The notes under the pieces are model-generated. The model was not told the DNA's origin. It saw only the letters and a list, made by a program, of their open reading frames with translations, and searched no databases. From the NCBI GenBank assembly GCA_944383705.1, contig CALWQR010000004.1:1-59706 (forward strand): a DNA stretch of 59,706 nucleotides, in the 5' to 3' direction. This stretch comes from an uncultured Clostridia bacterium. GTDB lineage: Bacteria; Bacillota; Clostridia; Oscillospirales; CAG-272. This document shows, one piece after another, positions 11,668 through 20,345 of this stretch (positions are counted from its first letter, which is position 1; every line of letters starts with the position of its first letter). Both the position numbers and the translations under genes were made by a program.

Positions 11668-13536
11668 ATGAGACAGGTTCAATTCAATGGGCTGGAGGAG
11701 GCGCTGCTGGCGCCCACCTCCGAATTCTGCCGGGAGCTGGGACTGGAGGTCTGCGTGGGGAAGGGTGCCCGCGTGCGCGCCGCCCGCGGGGACTGCCTTT
11801 CGCTTTCGCGCAGCGGGGACGAGGTGCTGGTTACCTACCGGGCGCGCAGCGAGTGGTTCCGGGCGCTGACCTTCCTGCCCGGCGTGCTGGAGGGGGGCGA
11901 GGGCGTCCGCCAGACCGGCAGATACCGGCTGCTGTGCTATATGGCCGACAATTCCCGCAACGCGGTTTACAACATTCCCACGGCCAAACAGATGATCCGC
12001 TGGCTGGCCGGCATGGGCTATACTTCGATGATGCTGTACACCGAGGATACCTACGAGCTGCCGGATTACCCGTATTTCGGCTATATGCGGGGCCGGTTTA
12101 CGGCGCAGGAGCTCCGGGAGCTGGACGACTACGCCGACAGCTACGGCATCGAGCTGATTCCCTGCATCCAGACCCTGGCGCACCTGAGCACCGCGCTGCG
12201 CTGGCCGGATTTTGACGGCTACAAGGACACCGGCGACATCCTGATGGTGGGGGACGCGCGCACCTACCGCTTCATTGAGGCCTGCGTGCGCCAGTGCGCC
12301 GCCTGCTTCCGCTCCCGCCAGATCAACATCGGGATGGACGAGGCGCATATGATTGCCTGCGGGGAATACCTGAAAAAGAACGGCTACCGCAAGCCCTCGG
12401 ACGTGATGCTGGAGCACCTGGGACGGGTTGTGGAGATCTGCCACGGCGCCGGCTTCCACCCCATGATGTGGAGCGATATGTTCTTCCGCATGGCCTCGGG
12501 CGGCGCGTATTACCTCCGGCAGGGCAGTGTGCCGGCCGATGTGATTGCAAAGGTGCCGGACGGGCTGGATCTGATTTACTGGGATTACTACACAATGGAC
12601 CGCGCGCTGTTCACCCACATGGTGGAGTGCCACAAGCAGTTCCGCAACGCCACGGTGTTTGCCGGGGGCGCATGGAAGTGGTATGGCTTTGGCGCGCACA
12701 ACGCCTTTTCGCTCAAGTCCACCCAAATGCAGCTGGACGTCTGCGCCGAGTACGGCATCGACCGCGTGATTGTCACCTCGTGGGGGGACAACGGCGGCGA
12801 GGCCTCGCAGTTCTCGGCTCTGGCCAGTATGCTGTACTTTGCCGAGCGCTGCTACTGCGACGCGGCGGACGAGGCCTGGCTGGATGCCCGCGCCCGGCAG
12901 TGCTTCGGCACGGACTTTGAGACCCTGATGGCGTTTGACCTGCCCGACAGCCTGCCCGGCACCACGGCAGAGGAGGTGGACAAGCCCAAAAACCCCAGCA
13001 AGTATCTGCTGTACAACGACCTGCTGGAGCGCTTTCTGGATTGCCACCTCGACCGCGCCACCGCGTCCCAGACCTACGCGGCCCACGCTGCGCGCCTGAT
13101 GCGGCTTGCCAAGGAGCCCCGCTTCGGATATGCAATGGAGACGCTGGGACGGCTCTGCCTGGTGCTGTCGATGAAATGCGACATGGGCTGGAGGCTGTAC
13201 GAGGCCTACCGGGACGGCGACCGGACCGCGCTCTCGACGCTGGCCAACGACGCCATCCCGCAGCTGCTCTCCGAGCTGGAGGCCTTTCTGGCCGCCTTCC
13301 GCCGGCAGTGGTACCGCGAGAACAAGAGCTTTGGCTTCATCACGCAGGAAATCCGCCTGGGAGGCCTGATGGAGCGCATCCGTGCGGTGCGCGCGCGACT
13401 GAACGATTATCTGAGCGGAGAGACCGCGCGCATCGAGGAGCTGGAGTCGGCCCCCCTGCCGATGTCCCCAGCCGCCAACGGCCAATACATCAACTACAAC
13501 AACTGGAACGGCAACGTCGCGGCAGGAATCCTCTGA
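11668..13536 (+). CDS. Glycoside hydrolase family 20 (beta-N-acetylhexosaminidase-like)
   Basis: A 622-residue cytosolic enzyme predicted to release terminal beta-linked N-acetylhexosamine or a related amino sugar. A short alpha/beta N-terminal domain (about 1-90) precedes a TIM barrel. The GH20 Asp-Glu catalytic pair is Asp224-Glu225 in NIGMDEAHM, followed by the MMWSDM strand. There is no signal peptide, so it would act on imported oligosaccharides. AGGAGG lies 9 nt before ATG. The C-terminal 200 residues are helical and unassigned. It is the last gene of the operon, followed by a hairpin terminator. Family is confident, specificity is not. Confidence 0.88.
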   Translation: MRQVQFNGLEEALLAPTSEFCRELGLEVCVGKGARVRAARGDCLSLSRSGDEVLVTYRARSEWFRALTFLPGVLEGGEGVRQTGRYRLLCYMADNSRNAVYNIPTAKQMIRWLAGMGYTSMMLYTEDTYELPDYPYFGYMRGRFTAQELRELDDYADSYGIELIPCIQTLAHLSTALRWPDFDGYKDTGDILMVGDARTYRFIEACVRQCAACFRSRQINIGMDEAHMIACGEYLKKNGYRKPSDVMLEHLGRVVEICHGAGFHPMMWSDMFFRMASGGAYYLRQGSVPADVIAKVPDGLDLIYWDYYTMDRALFTHMVECHKQFRNATVFAGGAWKWYGFGAHNAFSLKSTQMQLDVCAEYGIDRVIVTSWGDNGGEASQFSALASMLYFAERCYCDAADEAWLDARARQCFGTDFETLMAFDLPDSLPGTTAEEVDKPKNPSKYLLYNDLLERFLDCHLDRATASQTYAAHAARLMRLAKEPRFGYAMETLGRLCLVLSMKCDMGWRLYEAYRDGDRTALSTLANDAIPQLLSELEAFLAAFRRQWYRENKSFGFITQEIRLGGLMERIRAVRARLNDYLSGETARIEELESAPLPMSPAANGQYINYNNWNGNVAAGIL

Positions 13537-13615
13537 CGAAAGTCCGGGCGGAGGCGCTCCGCACAGGTCAGGTCAGAGGGACCCCGAGGCGGCGCGCCGG
13601 GGGCCGGCATATGGC

Positions 13616-13669
13616 GCCGGGGGAGCAGGACCGGCCGCGGGCCGGCCCTGCTCCCCGGCGAGGGTGTTT
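13616..13669 (+). terminator. Terminator of the SGNH-GH20 operon
   Basis: A roughly 20-bp stem (13616-13636 with 13640-13659, one bulged G and one mismatch) followed by GTGTTTC. The U-tract is short. Confidence 0.6.
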
Positions 13670-13713
13670 CCCCCGGCAAAACCGAATGAGAATTTCCAGG
13701 GGAAGAGCAGAAA

Positions 13714-13759
13714 CAGGCCGGAGGCCGGCACGCAGGTTCGCGTGCCGGCCTCCGGCCTG
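13714..13759 (-). terminator. rpmF-side terminator, 20-bp perfect stem
   Basis: Arms 13714-13733 and 13740-13759 are perfectly complementary around a 6-nt loop. On the minus strand it follows rpmF and is trailed by TGTTTCTGCTC, so it most likely ends the yceD-rpmF transcript. It may also block readthrough from the convergent GH20 operon. Confidence 0.7.
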
Positions 13760-13771
13760 TCTGGCTTGGCG

Positions 13772-13975
13772 TCAGGCCTTTTTCTGGTCGGCCTTGACTT
13801 CCATCACCTTTTTGCCTCTGTAAAAGCCGCAGACTTTGCAGACGCAGCCGCTCCGCACAAACTCGTTGCAGGCCGGGTTGGAGCATTTCACCATTCCGGG
13901 CAGCGAGAGCTTGCTGTTGTTGGAGCGCCGTTTGTCTCTGCGCGCCTTTGATACCTTTTTCTTCGGTACTGCCAT
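13772..13975 (-). CDS. rpmF: Large ribosomal subunit protein bL32
   Basis: A 67-residue ribosomal protein of the 50S subunit. It begins MAVPKKKVSKARRDKRRSN, and carries a zinc ribbon with CxxxxC (about residues 31-36) and CxxC (44-47), so it is the zinc-binding form. AGGAGG precedes the ATG. It forms an operon with yceD upstream, the arrangement conserved across bacteria. Confidence 0.97.
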   Translation of the reverse strand: MAVPKKKVSKARRDKRRSNNSKLSLPGMVKCSNPACNEFVRSGCVCKVCGFYRGKKVMEVKADQKKA

Positions 13976-14027
13976 CTCTACACCTCCTCAATTGCGCGCC
14001 CGCCCGCCATGGGGGGCGCATAGATTT

Positions 14028-14558
14028 TTACTGATGCCGTTCCGTACTCTCCGATTGCTCCAGCAGCTTGCCCAGCACGGCCAGGCGTGGGTCCGGCTCG
14101 CGTTTGGGACAGCCGCAGTCGCCCAGACGCAGCGGTTTGCCGCACTTGGGGCAAAGCCCGGGACAGTCGGGGGAGCAGAGAAAGCGCGTGGGAAAGCAGA
14201 GCAGCAGCTCCTCGCGCACCAGCTCGTCCAGGGCAAGCCCGCCGTTTTCAATCACCGCGTACTCGTCCACGTTTTCCTCGAGCTGCTTTGCGCTCAGGGT
14301 TTCCTTCGCCGCTACCGTGCGTTCCAGCGTGACCGGAAAGCTGCCGGTAACGGGCGTCAGGCAGCGTGCGCAGACGGCGCGGTAATCCACCGAGGCGGTC
14401 AGCTGCAGATGCATATATCCCGCCTGGTCGGTCACCCTGCCCGTTACATGCGTTTCCCCTGTGATTTCCGCACCAACCGGAAGCGATAGGGGCAGGGAAA
14501 AATCAAAATCCATCCGTTTGATTTCGCCGCGCAGCATTGGCCGCATATCCAGAACCAT
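14028..14558 (-). CDS. yceD: DUF177 (YceD) family protein, large-subunit accumulation factor
   Basis: A 176-residue YceD homologue; the family is linked to 23S rRNA/50S accumulation and is nearly always beside rpmF. It has a central CARCLxPV cysteine pair and a C-terminal zinc-ribbon-like cluster (CPGLCPKCGKPLRLGDCGC) near residues 140-160. The frame extends upstream to 14630, but that region holds the promoter. The ATG at 14558, with GTGGGGTGA upstream, is therefore taken as the start. Confidence 0.9.
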   Translation of the reverse strand: MVLDMRPMLRGEIKRMDFDFSLPLSLPVGAEITGETHVTGRVTDQAGYMHLQLTASVDYRAVCARCLTPVTGSFPVTLERTVAAKETLSAKQLEENVDEYAVIENGGLALDELVREELLLCFPTRFLCSPDCPGLCPKCGKPLRLGDCGCPKREPDPRLAVLGKLLEQSESTERHQ

Positions 14559-14601
14559 TGCGTCACCCCACTTTCGGCTGGCATCAGATACAACACCCAT
14601 T

Positions 14602-14630
14602 ATTATACCTGAAAAAACATGATTTGTCAA
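14602..14630 (-). promoter_or_regulatory. yceD-rpmF promoter
   Basis: Minus strand TTGACA (14630-14625), 17-bp spacer, TATAAT (14607-14602): exact consensus. Confidence 0.88.
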
Positions 14631-14702
14631 GTGTTTTTCGGATTTTCTTTATCCGGAACCGCTTTTTCCTCTGCAAAAATCCGCCCCGGCAGCCCCATCC
14701 CG

Positions 14703-17273
14703 TTACTCTACCGATTTGAGCGATTCGGCCATCGGCACCCGGTCCAGGCGGATGCGCATGAACAGATTTGCCAGCACGGCAAACGCCACAGTCATGCCGA
14801 AGGAAATCAGATAGCTCCACACCGTAATGCGCTCGTCAAAGGCCATGGCGTCCACGTGGATCTGCGCCATCACGTACCAGTGCAGCAGCTTGCCCAGCCC
14901 CAGCCCCAGCAGCCCGCCTGTGACCGCAAGGAAGAGATTTTCCCGCAGCACGTAGGAGGCGGTCTCGCGCGGGTAGAAGCCCAGGACCTTTACGGTTGCC
15001 ACCTCCCGGATGCGCTCCATGATGTTGATGTTGGTCAGGTTGCAGAGCACAATAAAGGCAAGCACGCCGGCGCAGAGCAGCGCCACCAGCACAATGTAGT
15101 TCATGCTGGCCATGGAGGTTTCCATCATAGCCCGCTCCTCGCTGACCACCGTGACATAGCTGACCCCAGCCACGCCGCGCAGCTCGGCTGCCAGCGCTCC
15201 GGCGTCGGTCTGCTCACCGGTCCGCACAAAGGCGGTATTGGACGCCTCCGGCAGGGAGTCGGCGGACAGGTAGACATAGTGATTGACATAATTGTCGCAG
15301 ATGCCGCTGACGGTCACCGTCACGGTCCCGCCCGGCAGGGGCAGGGTGACGCTGCCCCCCACTTTCAGCTCCAGCAGCTCGGCCAGCTTGGCCGAGAGCA
15401 CGGCCTCCCCGGCGCCGGGGTAGGCAATGGCGTCGCCGCCGTCGTGCAGGTCAAAGTAATCGGCCGCTTCCCCGGGCGGCAGGGCCACCGCGTAGGCCTC
15501 GTGCGCGTTCTCTCCGGCCTCTGCCCGCACGCTGTCCATATATCCGAAGACGTGCTGCCCGTCCTTGCCCTGCAGAGCCTGCGAGAGGGCGGCCTGCGTT
15601 TCCTCGCCGGCCTCAAAGCTGACCGAGAGGTCGTAGGTCTGGATTTCGTCGTACTGATAATCGAGGATGTTGGCCACCGAATCCTTCAGGCCGAAGCCGG
15701 TGACAATCAGCGCCGTGCAGCCGCCGATGCCCAGCAGCATCATGCATACCCGTTTTTTGTAGCGGAAGGCATTGCGGACCGTCACCTTGTTGAGGAAGGA
15801 GAACCGCCGCCAGACCGGCGTCAGCCGCTCCAGCAGGATGTGCTTGCCTGCGGCCGGGGCCTTGGGGCGGATCAGCTCCGCGGGCCTGCCCGCCAGCTCT
15901 GCCCGGCAGGCAAACAGCGTTGCCGCCACCGAGCCCGCCGCGGCCACCGCCAGGCAGCCAACGTACATCACCGTGCTGAAATGGTAGTCCAGCGGGGCAA
16001 AATCATAGTTGATGCGGTAAACCGTCCACACCACCTGCGGGATGACGCCGGTGCCCAGGAAATAGCCGATGACGCAGCCCATCAGCGCCGAGCTGACGGC
16101 GTACAGCAGATACTTGGCCGAAATGGCGGCGTCCCCGTAGCCCAGCGCCTTCAGCGTGCCGATCTGTGTGCGCTCCTCGTTGACCATGCGGGTCATGGTG
16201 GTGATGCACACCAGCGCGGCAATGATGACAAAGAAGACCGGGAAGACGTCGGCAATGCCGTTGACCACGGCAATGTCGTTGCCGAAGGATGCGTAGCCGG
16301 CGTTGCTGTCCGGCCCCAGCACATAGGTAACCGGGGCGGTCAGTGCCGCCAGTTGGGATTCGCCCTGTGCCAGCAGGGCTTCGCCCTCGGCAATTGCCTG
16401 CTGCAATGCCTCCAGCGTTGCCTGTGGGGCCCCGGCGGCCTGCATTTGCCCGTACAGTTCACGCGCCTCCTCCAGCCCGGCGCGGGCGTCGGCCAGCTCC
16501 TGCTCGGCGTCGGCGCGCAACTCCTCGTAGCGCAGCCCGGCGCGCTCGCGCAGCAGCGCTTCCACGGCCGGCTTGATTTCGGCCACCGCGTCCTCATAGG
16601 TATCGGAAAAGGCCATGCCGGGCAGGTCGAAGCGCAGCAGCGCCTCGTGGTAGACCTCCGAGTCGAAGGCGCCGGCCGGCAGATAGAGGAAGCCCTCCAG
16701 GCTGCCGCTGCCCAGCGCGGTGCTGCCGCGGTCCAGGCTGAGATAGCGGGGGGACTGCACCAGACCGACGATGGTGTAGCTCTGGCCGCTGAGGCAGTCG
16801 GCGGTATCGCCGCCGTCCAGCGTCAGGGTTTTGCCAAGATCCTCCTCGCCGAAGGCCTTGGAGTCGGCCAGGCATTCGGAGTCGTTCTCGGGCATCCGGC
16901 CGCCTGTCAGCCGGGGCAGGGCGACCTGTGAGGGCAGCGAGAGCAGCAGGAAGGCCGCCTCCTCGCCGTCCGCCAGACGGATCAGCGCCTCGGTGCGGTA
17001 CCCGCCCTCGGCGGCCGACACCCCCTCCATACCGGCCAGGGCGGCCAGGTCCCCGGCGGTCAGCCCCAGGGTGGAGACCAGCTGAAAATCATACATCAGC
17101 TGCTCGTCGTAATACCGGTCGGCCGTTTGCTGCATGGAGGGCTGCGCGTTGCGCAGTCCGGTGAAAAAGCCCACGCCCAGCGCCACGATGGCCAGGATTG
17201 CAAAATAGCGCCCCAGCGACCCCCGGATGCTGCGCAGCAGGGTTTTCAGCGTAAAATTCTTTTTGCGTTTCAT
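14703..17273 (-). CDS. ABC transporter permease, MacB/FtsX type
   Basis: An 856-residue membrane permease of a type VII (MacB/FtsX-like) ABC exporter. It has one N-terminal TM helix (about 22-42), a large extracellular region with a coiled-coil-like Glu/Ala/Gln stretch near residues 225-310, three TM helices (about 325-450), a second extracellular domain, then three C-terminal TM helices, giving two FtsX domains. The chosen ATG follows the ATPase stop by 5 nt; a GTG four codons earlier would overlap the ATPase gene. Such systems export peptides, lipids or antibiotics. The divergent TetR-type gene points to drug- or envelope-stress-responsive export. The substrate cannot be told from sequence. 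Confidence 0.9.
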   Translation of the reverse strand: MKRKKNFTLKTLLRSIRGSLGRYFAILAIVALGVGFFTGLRNAQPSMQQTADRYYDEQLMYDFQLVSTLGLTAGDLAALAGMEGVSAAEGGYRTEALIRLADGEEAAFLLLSLPSQVALPRLTGGRMPENDSECLADSKAFGEEDLGKTLTLDGGDTADCLSGQSYTIVGLVQSPRYLSLDRGSTALGSGSLEGFLYLPAGAFDSEVYHEALLRFDLPGMAFSDTYEDAVAEIKPAVEALLRERAGLRYEELRADAEQELADARAGLEEARELYGQMQAAGAPQATLEALQQAIAEGEALLAQGESQLAALTAPVTYVLGPDSNAGYASFGNDIAVVNGIADVFPVFFVIIAALVCITTMTRMVNEERTQIGTLKALGYGDAAISAKYLLYAVSSALMGCVIGYFLGTGVIPQVVWTVYRINYDFAPLDYHFSTVMYVGCLAVAAAGSVAATLFACRAELAGRPAELIRPKAPAAGKHILLERLTPVWRRFSFLNKVTVRNAFRYKKRVCMMLLGIGGCTALIVTGFGLKDSVANILDYQYDEIQTYDLSVSFEAGEETQAALSQALQGKDGQHVFGYMDSVRAEAGENAHEAYAVALPPGEAADYFDLHDGGDAIAYPGAGEAVLSAKLAELLELKVGGSVTLPLPGGTVTVTVSGICDNYVNHYVYLSADSLPEASNTAFVRTGEQTDAGALAAELRGVAGVSYVTVVSEERAMMETSMASMNYIVLVALLCAGVLAFIVLCNLTNINIMERIREVATVKVLGFYPRETASYVLRENLFLAVTGGLLGLGLGKLLHWYVMAQIHVDAMAFDERITVWSYLISFGMTVAFAVLANLFMRIRLDRVPMAESLKSVE

Positions 17274-17278
17274 AGGGG

Positions 17279-17986
17279 TTACCACTCAATATCCTGCACC
17301 GGCGTGACGGTCTCGTTGACGCCCGCGCTTTCAATCTGGCCGCTGCGGACGTGTATCACCCGGTCGGCCATGGCGCACAGCGCCTTGTTGTGCGTGATGA
17401 TGACCACGGTCATGCCGGTTTCGCGGCAGGTGTCCTGCAACAGCCGCAGGATGTTTTTGCCGGTCTGGTAGTCCAGCGCGCCGGTCGGCTCGTCGCACAG
17501 CAGCAGCTTGGGGTTCTTGGCCAGCGCGCGGGCAATGGCCACCCGCTGCTGCTCCCCGCCCGAGAGCTGGGCAGGGAAGTTGTTCAGCCGGTCCCCCAGC
17601 CCCACCTTTTGCAGCACCTCGGCCGGGGGCAGGGCTCCGCGGGTGAGCTGCGCGGCAATTTCCACGTTTTCCAGCGCGGTCAGATTGGGAATCAGGTTGT
17701 AGAACTGGAAGACAAAGCCCACGTCATAGCGCCGGTACTCGGTCAGTTTGCGCTTGTTGTAGGCCGAAATCTCGGCGCCGTCCACCAGGACCCGCCCGGA
17801 GCTGAGGCTGTCCATGCCGCCCAGGATGTTCAGCAGCGTGGTTTTCCCGGCGCCGGATTCGCCCACAATCACGCAGATCTCCCCGCGCTCGATGAAAAAG
17901 GAGGCCTCCCGCAGCGCCAACACCGGCACCTCTCCCGACCGGTACTCCTTTGTCACGTTTTCAAATTCAATGAAATGCCCGCTCAT
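17279..17986 (-). CDS. ABC transporter ATP-binding protein, LolD/MacB type
   Basis: A 235-residue ATPase partner of the adjacent permease. Walker A is GESGAGKT (residues 42-49), the Q-loop is [13 protein letters not shown], the signature is LSGGEQQ (about 144), Walker B is [12 protein letters not shown] (about 163-174) and the H-loop is IITHN. The ATG with GGGGAGG 6 nt upstream is the start; the frame stays open far upstream, but that region is regulatory and antisense to the tetR-like gene. It is the first gene of the operon, with the permease 5 nt behind. Confidence 0.95.
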   Translation of the reverse strand: MSGHFIEFENVTKEYRSGEVPVLALREASFFIERGEICVIVGESGAGKTTLLNILGGMDSLSSGRVLVDGAEISAYNKRKLTEYRRYDVGFVFQFYNLIPNLTALENVEIAAQLTRGALPPAEVLQKVGLGDRLNNFPAQLSGGEQQRVAIARALAKNPKLLLCDEPTGALDYQTGKNILRLLQDTCRETGMTVVIITHNKALCAMADRVIHVRSGQIESAGVNETVTPVQDIEW

Positions 17987-18052
17987 CTGTACCTCCCCGG
18001 GGCCCGGCCCTGCGCGGCGGAAAGCTCTCCCGCGCAAATCTGCGGAGCCCCC

Positions 18053-18081
18053 TTGACAAACAAAAGTTTCTGTGATATTAT
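18053..18081 (+). promoter_or_regulatory. Promoter of the tetR-like gene
   Basis: TTGACA (18053-18058), 17-bp spacer, TATTAT (18076-18081). Its -10 overlaps the -10 of the opposite promoter, so the two genes cannot fire independently. Confidence 0.8.
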
Positions 18082-18108
18082 TATAGCAACATTCTGTAGG
18101 ATTTTCAA
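18080..18108 (-). promoter_or_regulatory. Promoter of the ABC exporter operon
   Basis: Minus strand TTGAAA (18108-18103), 17-bp spacer, TATAAT (18085-18080). It is face to face with the tetR promoter; one bound repressor could cover both. Confidence 0.78.
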
Positions 18109-18137
18109 CAATCAGTTTTTGCGAATGCGGTGCGTAT

Positions 18138-18162
18138 CCGACACTATCCCGAAAAGTGTCGG
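18138..18162. promoter_or_regulatory. Candidate operator, 8-bp inverted repeat
   Basis: CCGACACT and AGTGTCGG form a perfect dyad separated by 9 bp, in the leader of the tetR-like gene and about 30 bp upstream of the exporter -35. The size suits a TetR dimer site; an RNA hairpin is the alternative. Confidence 0.45.
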
Positions 18163-18229
18163 TTCCGCAACGCCGGACAGGCTGAATTTTAGGTGAAAAT
18201 TTTGTGTGGAAACCGGGAAGGAGCTTTTG

Positions 18230-18772
18230 ATGAAGGATAACAGGCGGGTACGCATGACCAAAAAGCTGATGAAGGACGCGCTGCTGGAGCTGCTGGAGCA
18301 GCATCCGCTGAACCGGATTACCGTGACCGACGTCTGCCGGTCGGCCGACGTCAACCGCTCCACGTTTTATGCCTACTACACCGACGTGGAGACTCTGATG
18401 CTGGAGATTGAGGACGACGTGCTCTCGCAGCTGCCGGATTTTCCGGAGGGGCAGGACATCTATTCGGACGACAGCTTCCTGCACCGCCTCCAGGCGTTTT
18501 TCGACTATGTGCGGGCGAACGAGCGCCTCTTCCGCATCATGATTGTGGTGCGGGACAACGACAGCTTCAACCAGCGGCTGGTGCGCACGGTGACCGAGCA
18601 CTATCTGCGGGGCAGTGGGGCCGGGGACAGCCTGGCGGCCCGCTATACCTACATTTACTGCGTCAGCGGCGTCATCGGCATGATCAAAACCTGGATTGTG
18701 GGGGGCTTCCCGATGGACGCCCATACCTTTGCGCAGATGGTGCTGCACCTCTCGGCCAAGGTAACCGGATAA
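18230..18772 (+). CDS. TetR/AcrR family transcriptional regulator
   Basis: A 180-residue one-component regulator. The N-terminal helix-turn-helix (about residues 8-55) contains ITVTDVCRSADVNRSTFYAYY, typical of TetR proteins. The C-terminal ligand domain has the TetR_C_8-like pattern GxxGMIKxWIxxGFP. The ATG at 18230 is 6 nt after AAGGAG; an upstream GTG that reads through that site is rejected. It is divergent from the MacB-type exporter operon through overlapping promoters, so it likely represses both and is relieved by an exported compound. That regulatory link is inference. Confidence 0.9.
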   Translation: MKDNRRVRMTKKLMKDALLELLEQHPLNRITVTDVCRSADVNRSTFYAYYTDVETLMLEIEDDVLSQLPDFPEGQDIYSDDSFLHRLQAFFDYVRANERLFRIMIVVRDNDSFNQRLVRTVTEHYLRGSGAGDSLAARYTYIYCVSGVIGMIKTWIVGGFPMDAHTFAQMVLHLSAKVTG

Positions 18773-18818
18773 GCCTCTGCCGCCGGAGCAATTTTTGACA
18801 CGAATTTGGAATAGGAAA

Positions 18819-18847
18819 TTGACATTTTGTGAAGTATGTGTTATAAT
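18819..18847 (+). promoter_or_regulatory. Promoter of the purine permease gene
   Basis: TTGACA (18819-18824), 17-bp spacer, TATAAT (18842-18847). The about 75-nt leader contains GGCGT at 18859 and ACGCC at 18901 that could close a stem-loop; it does not match a purine riboswitch I know. Confidence 0.87.
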
Positions 18848-18929
18848 AAAGAAAAACAGGCGTGCGGAGGGCTGCCGGGGTCGTGAGCCCGGGCACCGGT
18901 ACGCCGCCGGCCAACGGGAGGGACAACCA

Positions 18930-20285
18930 ATGGAAAAGCTTTTCAAACTGAAGCAGTACGGAACCACGCCCGGGCGCGAGGTGATTGCCGGGCTGACGAC
19001 CTTTTTTGCAATGGCCTACATCATTGTCGTCAACCCCACGCTGCTGAGCCAGGCAGGCATGGAGTGGGGCGCGGTGTTCCTGGCAACCATCATCGCCTCG
19101 ATTGCCGGGACACTGGTGATGGGGCTGTTTGCCAACGTGCCCTATGCGCAGGCGCCCGGCATGGGGCTGAACGCATTTTTTGTGTATACGGTCTGCTTTG
19201 CGCTGGAGTTTACCTGGCAGCAGGCGCTCTCCATGGTCTTTCTGTGCGGCCTTTTGAATATCCTGATTACGGTCACCAAAATCCGCAAATACATCATCGC
19301 CGCCATTCCGCGCAGCCTGCAAAACGCCATCGGCGGGGGCATCGGCATTTTTGTGGCCTATATCGGCCTGCTGAATGTCGGCATCATTGAGTTCGGCTCG
19401 GGTGTGCCGGCGCTGGCGGCCCTGAACCAGCCGGCCTTCTGGCTGTTTCTCATCGGGCTGGTCCTGACCGTTGTGCTGCTGGCCTGCCGGGTCAAGGGGG
19501 CCATTCTCATCGGCATTGTCGCCACCACGCTCATCGGCATTCCGATGAAGGTGACGGTCACGGCCGACACGGTCAGCTTTACCGAGGCCTGCCGCCAGCT
19601 GCCCCAGACGCTGGGCGTGATTTTTACCGGGGAGGGGCTGGGCTCGCTGTTTGCCGACGCCTCCCGCATCCCGCTGGTGCTGGTCACCATTTTCTCCTTC
19701 AGCCTTTCGGATACCTTTGAGACCATCGGGACGTTTATCGGCACCGGGCGGCGCACGGGCATTTTTGACGAGGAGGACGAGAAGGTGATGGAGTCGGCGC
19801 CCGGCTTCCGCTCGCGCATGGACCGCGCCCTGTTCGCCGACGCTACCGCCACCTCCATCGGCGCGGTGTTCGGCACCTCCAACACCACCACATATGTGGA
19901 GAGCGCAGCGGGCATCGGGGTAGGGGGACGCACCGGGCTGACCAGCGTGGTGGTGTCGGTCTGCTTCGCGCTCAGCGCGTTCCTTGCCGCCTTTGTCAGC
20001 GCCATTCCGTTTGCCGCCACCGCGCCGGCCCTGGTGGTGATTGGCGTGATGATGATGGAATCCTTCCGCGAAATCAAATGGGAGAGCTTCAACGAGGCGG
20101 TGCCTGCCTTTTTCGCCGGCATTTTCATGGCCATCAGCTACAGCATCTCGGACGGAATTGCGGCCGGATTCATCTTTTACTGTGTGATGAAGCTCTGTGA
20201 GCGCAAGCCGAAGGAGATTCATCCGATTATCTGGGTCTCCACCGGGCTGTTTGTCCTGAATTACATCATTTTCGCCCTGCTGTGA
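18930..20285 (+). CDS. NCS2-family purine permease (AzgA/PbuG-like)
   Basis: A 451-residue polytopic membrane protein importing hypoxanthine, guanine or adenine with protons. It has the AzgA-type start (GREVIAGLTTFFAMAYIIVVNP), the conserved QAPGMGLNAFF motif in TM3, about 13-14 TM segments, and the SDTFETIGTFIGTG and GTSNTTTYVESAAGIGVGGRTG motifs of the substrate region. GGGAGG lies 8 nt before the ATG. It is monocistronic, with its own promoter and a very strong terminator. Confidence 0.94.
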   Translation: MEKLFKLKQYGTTPGREVIAGLTTFFAMAYIIVVNPTLLSQAGMEWGAVFLATIIASIAGTLVMGLFANVPYAQAPGMGLNAFFVYTVCFALEFTWQQALSMVFLCGLLNILITVTKIRKYIIAAIPRSLQNAIGGGIGIFVAYIGLLNVGIIEFGSGVPALAALNQPAFWLFLIGLVLTVVLLACRVKGAILIGIVATTLIGIPMKVTVTADTVSFTEACRQLPQTLGVIFTGEGLGSLFADASRIPLVLVTIFSFSLSDTFETIGTFIGTGRRTGIFDEEDEKVMESAPGFRSRMDRALFADATATSIGAVFGTSNTTTYVESAAGIGVGGRTGLTSVVVSVCFALSAFLAAFVSAIPFAATAPALVVIGVMMMESFREIKWESFNEAVPAFFAGIFMAISYSISDGIAAGFIFYCVMKLCERKPKEIHPIIWVSTGLFVLNYIIFALL

Positions 20286-20296
20286 CCGGCGGGCAA

Positions 20297-20345
20297 AGCC
20301 CCGGGCGGGCGTCTCGCATCAGAGACGCCCGCCCGGGGCTTTTTT
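20297..20345 (+). terminator. Permease terminator
   Basis: A 19-bp perfect stem (20297-20315 with 20322-20340), 6-nt loop, then TTTTT. An A-run before the stem makes it likely bidirectional, also serving the convergent gene that stops at 20345. Confidence 0.93.

Noticed and set aside
17274-17285. GTG start for the ABC permease
   Set aside because: It would overlap the ATPase stop and adds only four residues before a typical MKRKK start.
18848-18929. Purine or guanidine riboswitch before the permease
   Set aside because: The conserved cores of those riboswitches are missing; kept only as a low-interest structured leader.
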